Of a DNA stretch of 64,000 nt, positions 61,325 through 64,000 are shown piece by piece. Every line of letters starts with the position of its first letter. Position 1 is the first letter of the stretch. Position numbers and translations under genes: made by a program. Source of the DNA: Bryopsis sp. KO-2023 (taxonomy: Eukaryota > Chlorophyta > Ulvophyceae > Bryopsidales > Bryopsidaceae); assembly GCA_030272585.1 (NCBI GenBank), contig BSYQ01000008.1:3844001-3908000 (forward strand). The letters run 5' to 3'. The notes below the pieces were generated by a model. That model was not told where the DNA came from. It made no database searches and saw only the letters and a list, made by a program, of their open reading frames with translations.

Positions 61325-63976
61325 ATGGCTGACCGTGAACACGCATTGGCAGTGCGCGAGCCTCAAGTTGAAGAGCCAGGGATTGAACCTGAGTTCGATG
61401 AGGAATTGCCTGACGCACCCAATGTGGTGTACCAACAAATAAACGTCCAGAACATCCACAATGTCCAGCAAGCAGCTGTCGACATAGACATGGGAGCTGA
61501 TGCGGAAGCCTTAAGAGAGGATGTGGATGCGGTCCATGACCGTGTGGACGATTTAGCCCACGGGCTAAGGGGTCACCTGCAGCAAGTTGACCAGACACTG
61601 GGGCAGAGGCTAGCCCATACTGAGGCCTCTGTGTCGAACCAACTGGCTGGCGCATCAGAGGTGATCGGGCAGGCGCTGGAAACACAGCACCAGCATGCGC
61701 GACAGGTTGAGGCCACACAGCATGCGGTGGTGTCGCAACAGGAGAAGCTGGATTCAGTAGCGGCTCAACATAGTCGATACGAGCAGAGGCTATTACGCCA
61801 AGATATCGACCATAGAAAAGAAAGAGCCGAGATCAAAGCTTCTGTGGATGCAATAACGAGGAGAATGGATGCCGCAGACATTCTAGCGGACTCTCGTTTT
61901 GCTGACCTAAAAGAAGCAACTGAAGCATCAGCACTTCAGTTAAAACAACTCTCCGAGTTATCCCTTGTTCAAGGGCGGAGAATTGAAGGCTTATTAGGAA
62001 CTGTTGCGGATTCCAACGAAAAAGTCGAACGGACTCTAGAATTGTTTCGGGAGTCCTTGCACAAACAAGGTGCTGAGGTGAAGCGTTTGCAGAGCTCAAG
62101 AGTAGCAATTCAAAAAGATTTGATTGCCTTGGAGAAAAAGGCATCCAAAACCTGGGATCAGCAGCAAGATGCAGCTGATGTGGTTGCCTTAAGATTATCT
62201 GGCCTGGAACGAAGCATGGAGGATGTGAGTGGCGGAAGTCAGAGTGCCCAAAGTGGAAGTGATGCTCGAGCAGTATCACCAGAGCGTGAAGAATCAACTT
62301 CCCCTGAGCCTGAGGACTCAGCCTTTGGGATGCCGCTGCCGAAGAAATCAGTAAAGCAGTTGGCTGCATCATGGCCGCCACTAGACCAAAGCTTCGCGGT
62401 AGGAATGGTTGGGGCAGGAACCTCAACAATACCGGCTCCTCCAGCAGTACAGGTCGAGGAGGGTGAAATTGTTGCTGCAGAAGCACCACCATGCACTGCA
62501 GTGGACAGCGCACCAGACGCTGATTTCACATTCCCTCAATTGATACCCCCAAGTACAAGAGCTCAGCCTGGAGTACGCATCTCAGAACCCGACTCTGCCG
62601 ATGGATCACGTAGACCCACACGAACTAACCCAAGAGTTCTCTCCTCAGCAGAAGTGTTATATCAAATTGACCTTGAGCGTGCTAAGGCACAGGTCAGAGA
62701 AGAGAAAGGAAAAGAACCCATGCAGATCCCCACACGTACTGGAAGATTGGGACTTGGGTTAAGTGCTTTGGGAGCAAGGGTAGAAAACAATCCCTTTGCT
62801 GCACTTGGTTCATATGAGTCTACTGGTGGACCCAGTCGAGTTCCGCGTATGCGTGGAAACTTTGGAGACCCTGGTGATGACGACCCAGATGATGATGGCG
62901 GTGATGATTACCGCGACAGACGAAACCGCCCACCTTGCCGCATTCCAGGTGCGCCTGATGGCGGAGGAGGTGGTGGCGGCGGTGGAGATGGTGGAGGCGG
63001 TGGACCTCCCGGTGGACCTCCTGGTGGAGGTGGAGGTGGAGGTGGCGCTGGACCAGCAGGCCCAGGACCTCCTAGGCAAGGACAGTGGTTGCCTAGCACC
63101 GTCAAGTTGCAAATGCCTCGCGCATTTAACGGAAGTGGAGAACCAAAAGCCCGTAAATGGCAAGTGCTCATGACGCGGTACTTGAGAACCTGCGGAGTGC
63201 ATGAAGCACAGTGGCAATCGATTATGGCCACTAACCTTTATGGGGCTGCCTCGGATTGGTTAACGATGCAAGAATTAAAAATTCACCGAGGTGAAAGACC
63301 ACCCTTCCGTGACTGGATGGACTTCATGGATGGCTTAGCTACAGCTTTCGAATTCTCTAGTGATCGAGATGAAGCGTGGCGTGACCTCCACAAACTCAAG
63401 CAGACTGGAACAGTGAAACAGTTTGTAAAAGAGTTTCAGCGTTTGGTCTTGAGGATTCCAGACCTCGAAGAGGATCACCAGTATTTACTCTTCGTTGATG
63501 GACTCAAGAGTGAAGTTCAGAAGCTGGTCGCTGCAACGGTACCTCGAGATGTCGAGGCTGCCATCATATCCGCCGAACGATTGGAAGCCCTTGGAGTTGG
63601 AACACAAGGCCAAGGAGGGCAGACCAATCAGAAAAAGAAAGGAGTCTGGCGTGGTGGAAGAAAGAAGAAAGGCCAGAATCAGGGTCAGCAGCAGCAGAAC
63701 CCTACACCACCAGCCCAAGCACCACCACAAGCTGCCGCAGGAGTACAACAGCAGCAGCAACAGCAACAAGGTAGAGGAGGAGGACGTGGTGGTGGTGGAC
63801 GTGGACGCGGTGGTGGTAACCGTGGAAGAGGACAAGCCAATCAGGGAAGACAGAACCCCCAAGGGGAAGGGGGCTATCATTGTTATCTTTGTGGAAAGAA
63901 GGGTCACCCTGTGAGGCAATGTCCTAGATTGGAGGAGGTGAAAAACCTCCCCGATGTAAAAAAAATGTTAAACTGA
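61325..63976 (+). CDS. F Gag
   Basis: 883 residues from an ATG in good context (ACCATGG). Long helical N-terminal half likely forming coiled coils (HDRVDDLAHGLRGHLQQ onward). Acidic linkers, then a glycine-rich run with PPGGPPGGG (about residues 550-585). The capsid domain is at about 595-760 (KWQVLMTRYLRTCG, GAASDWLTMQ, FVKEFQRLVLRIPDL, FVDGLKSEV). A Gln-rich and RGG-rich stretch precedes the knuckle CYLCGKKGHPVRQC near the C-terminus. It is unusually long for a Ty3/gypsy Gag. Pol lies outside the window. Confidence 0.92.
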   Translation: MADREHALAVREPQVEEPGIEPEFDEELPDAPNVVYQQINVQNIHNVQQAAVDIDMGADAEALREDVDAVHDRVDDLAHGLRGHLQQVDQTLGQRLAHTEASVSNQLAGASEVIGQALETQHQHARQVEATQHAVVSQQEKLDSVAAQHSRYEQRLLRQDIDHRKERAEIKASVDAITRRMDAADILADSRFADLKEATEASALQLKQLSELSLVQGRRIEGLLGTVADSNEKVERTLELFRESLHKQGAEVKRLQSSRVAIQKDLIALEKKASKTWDQQQDAADVVALRLSGLERSMEDVSGGSQSAQSGSDARAVSPEREESTSPEPEDSAFGMPLPKKSVKQLAASWPPLDQSFAVGMVGAGTSTIPAPPAVQVEEGEIVAAEAPPCTAVDSAPDADFTFPQLIPPSTRAQPGVRISEPDSADGSRRPTRTNPRVLSSAEVLYQIDLERAKAQVREEKGKEPMQIPTRTGRLGLGLSALGARVENNPFAALGSYESTGGPSRVPRMRGNFGDPGDDDPDDDGGDDYRDRRNRPPCRIPGAPDGGGGGGGGGDGGGGGPPGGPPGGGGGGGGAGPAGPGPPRQGQWLPSTVKLQMPRAFNGSGEPKARKWQVLMTRYLRTCGVHEAQWQSIMATNLYGAASDWLTMQELKIHRGERPPFRDWMDFMDGLATAFEFSSDRDEAWRDLHKLKQTGTVKQFVKEFQRLVLRIPDLEEDHQYLLFVDGLKSEVQKLVAATVPRDVEAAIISAERLEALGVGTQGQGGQTNQKKKGVWRGGRKKKGQNQGQQQQNPTPPAQAPPQAAAGVQQQQQQQQGRGGGRGGGGRGRGGGNRGRGQANQGRQNPQGEGGYHCYLCGKKGHPVRQCPRLEEVKNLPDVKKMLN

Positions 63977-64000
63977 CCGCCAGGCAGGAAACTGCTTCGT

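Larger units (their letters stand above)
60760..64000 (+). mobile_element. F: LTR retrotransposon running off the window
   Basis: 5' LTR 60760-61180 (TGTTAGTC...CTATCA), primer-binding site TGGTTTCGGAGC at 61183-61194, a gag gene, then the window ends. It is inserted into the 5' LTR of E2. The expected duplication is CCCGT (60755-60759), with the partner outside the window. Confidence 0.85.

Noticed and set aside
1-64000. CRISPR arrays, operons, riboswitches.
   Set aside because: The tandem repeats lack unique spacers of constant size, and all genes are eukaryotic mobile-element genes.

Overview
The window is eukaryotic repeat DNA. It is built almost entirely from mobile elements nested inside one another, with no bacterial operons, Shine-Dalgarno sites or CRISPR arrays. 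Chromodomain Ty3/gypsy retrotransposons, hAT-type DNA transposons, short GT-AG introns of about 75-160 bp and very long composite insertions suit a large plant or streptophyte-alga type nuclear genome. The species cannot be named from this sequence.

Layout. (1) 1 to about 5.4 kb, minus strand: a Ty3/gypsy-like element (DUT) with Gag, protease, dUTPase and reverse transcriptase. It carries an in-frame UAG inside the protease and a textbook -1 frameshift signal before RT. A tandem hairpin/oligo(A) array follows RT, and no integrase is visible. (2) 6.9-42.5 kb: a 57-bp satellite array split by a hAT-type transposon (hAT1). Its two ends lie 33.8 kb apart (7342 and 41168) because four other elements have landed inside it: a 1.4-kb CAG-type non-autonomous hAT element carrying tRNA-like sequences (9817-11191) and three LTR retrotransposons, A (12656-21680), B (21834-30265) and C (31455-40217). 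Every insertion has matching target-site duplications. Removing them on paper restores two open genes of hAT1: a BED-finger hAT transposase on the plus strand and a convergent, three-exon second gene of about 546 codons on the minus strand. The element underneath is about 6.2 kb. A further tRNA-bearing MITE sits in the satellite at 41534-41998. (3) 42.6-46.5 kb: mostly unexplained sequence, with a possible multi-exon host gene on the minus strand. (4) 46.6-60.8 kb: chromovirus E2 (minus strand), split in its integrase by its relative E1 (48552-55728). E2's upstream LTR is in turn split by element F (60760 onward, plus strand, running off the window).

How the parts work together. Six LTR elements (A, B, C, E1, E2, F) plus DUT share one primer-binding sequence, TGGTTTCGGAGC. 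B, E1 and DUT are autonomous-looking or nearly so. A is a coding-poor relative of B, and C has only a broken integrase, so both probably moved in trans. Pairs of LTRs are identical or almost identical by eye, so most insertions look recent. DUT, B, C and E1/E2 all have a -1 frame change between upstream and RT-bearing frames; strong slippery-site/hairpin signals are visible in DUT, E1/E2 and B. tRNA-like sequences with a good B box recur inside two MITEs and inside the LTRs of E1 and E2.
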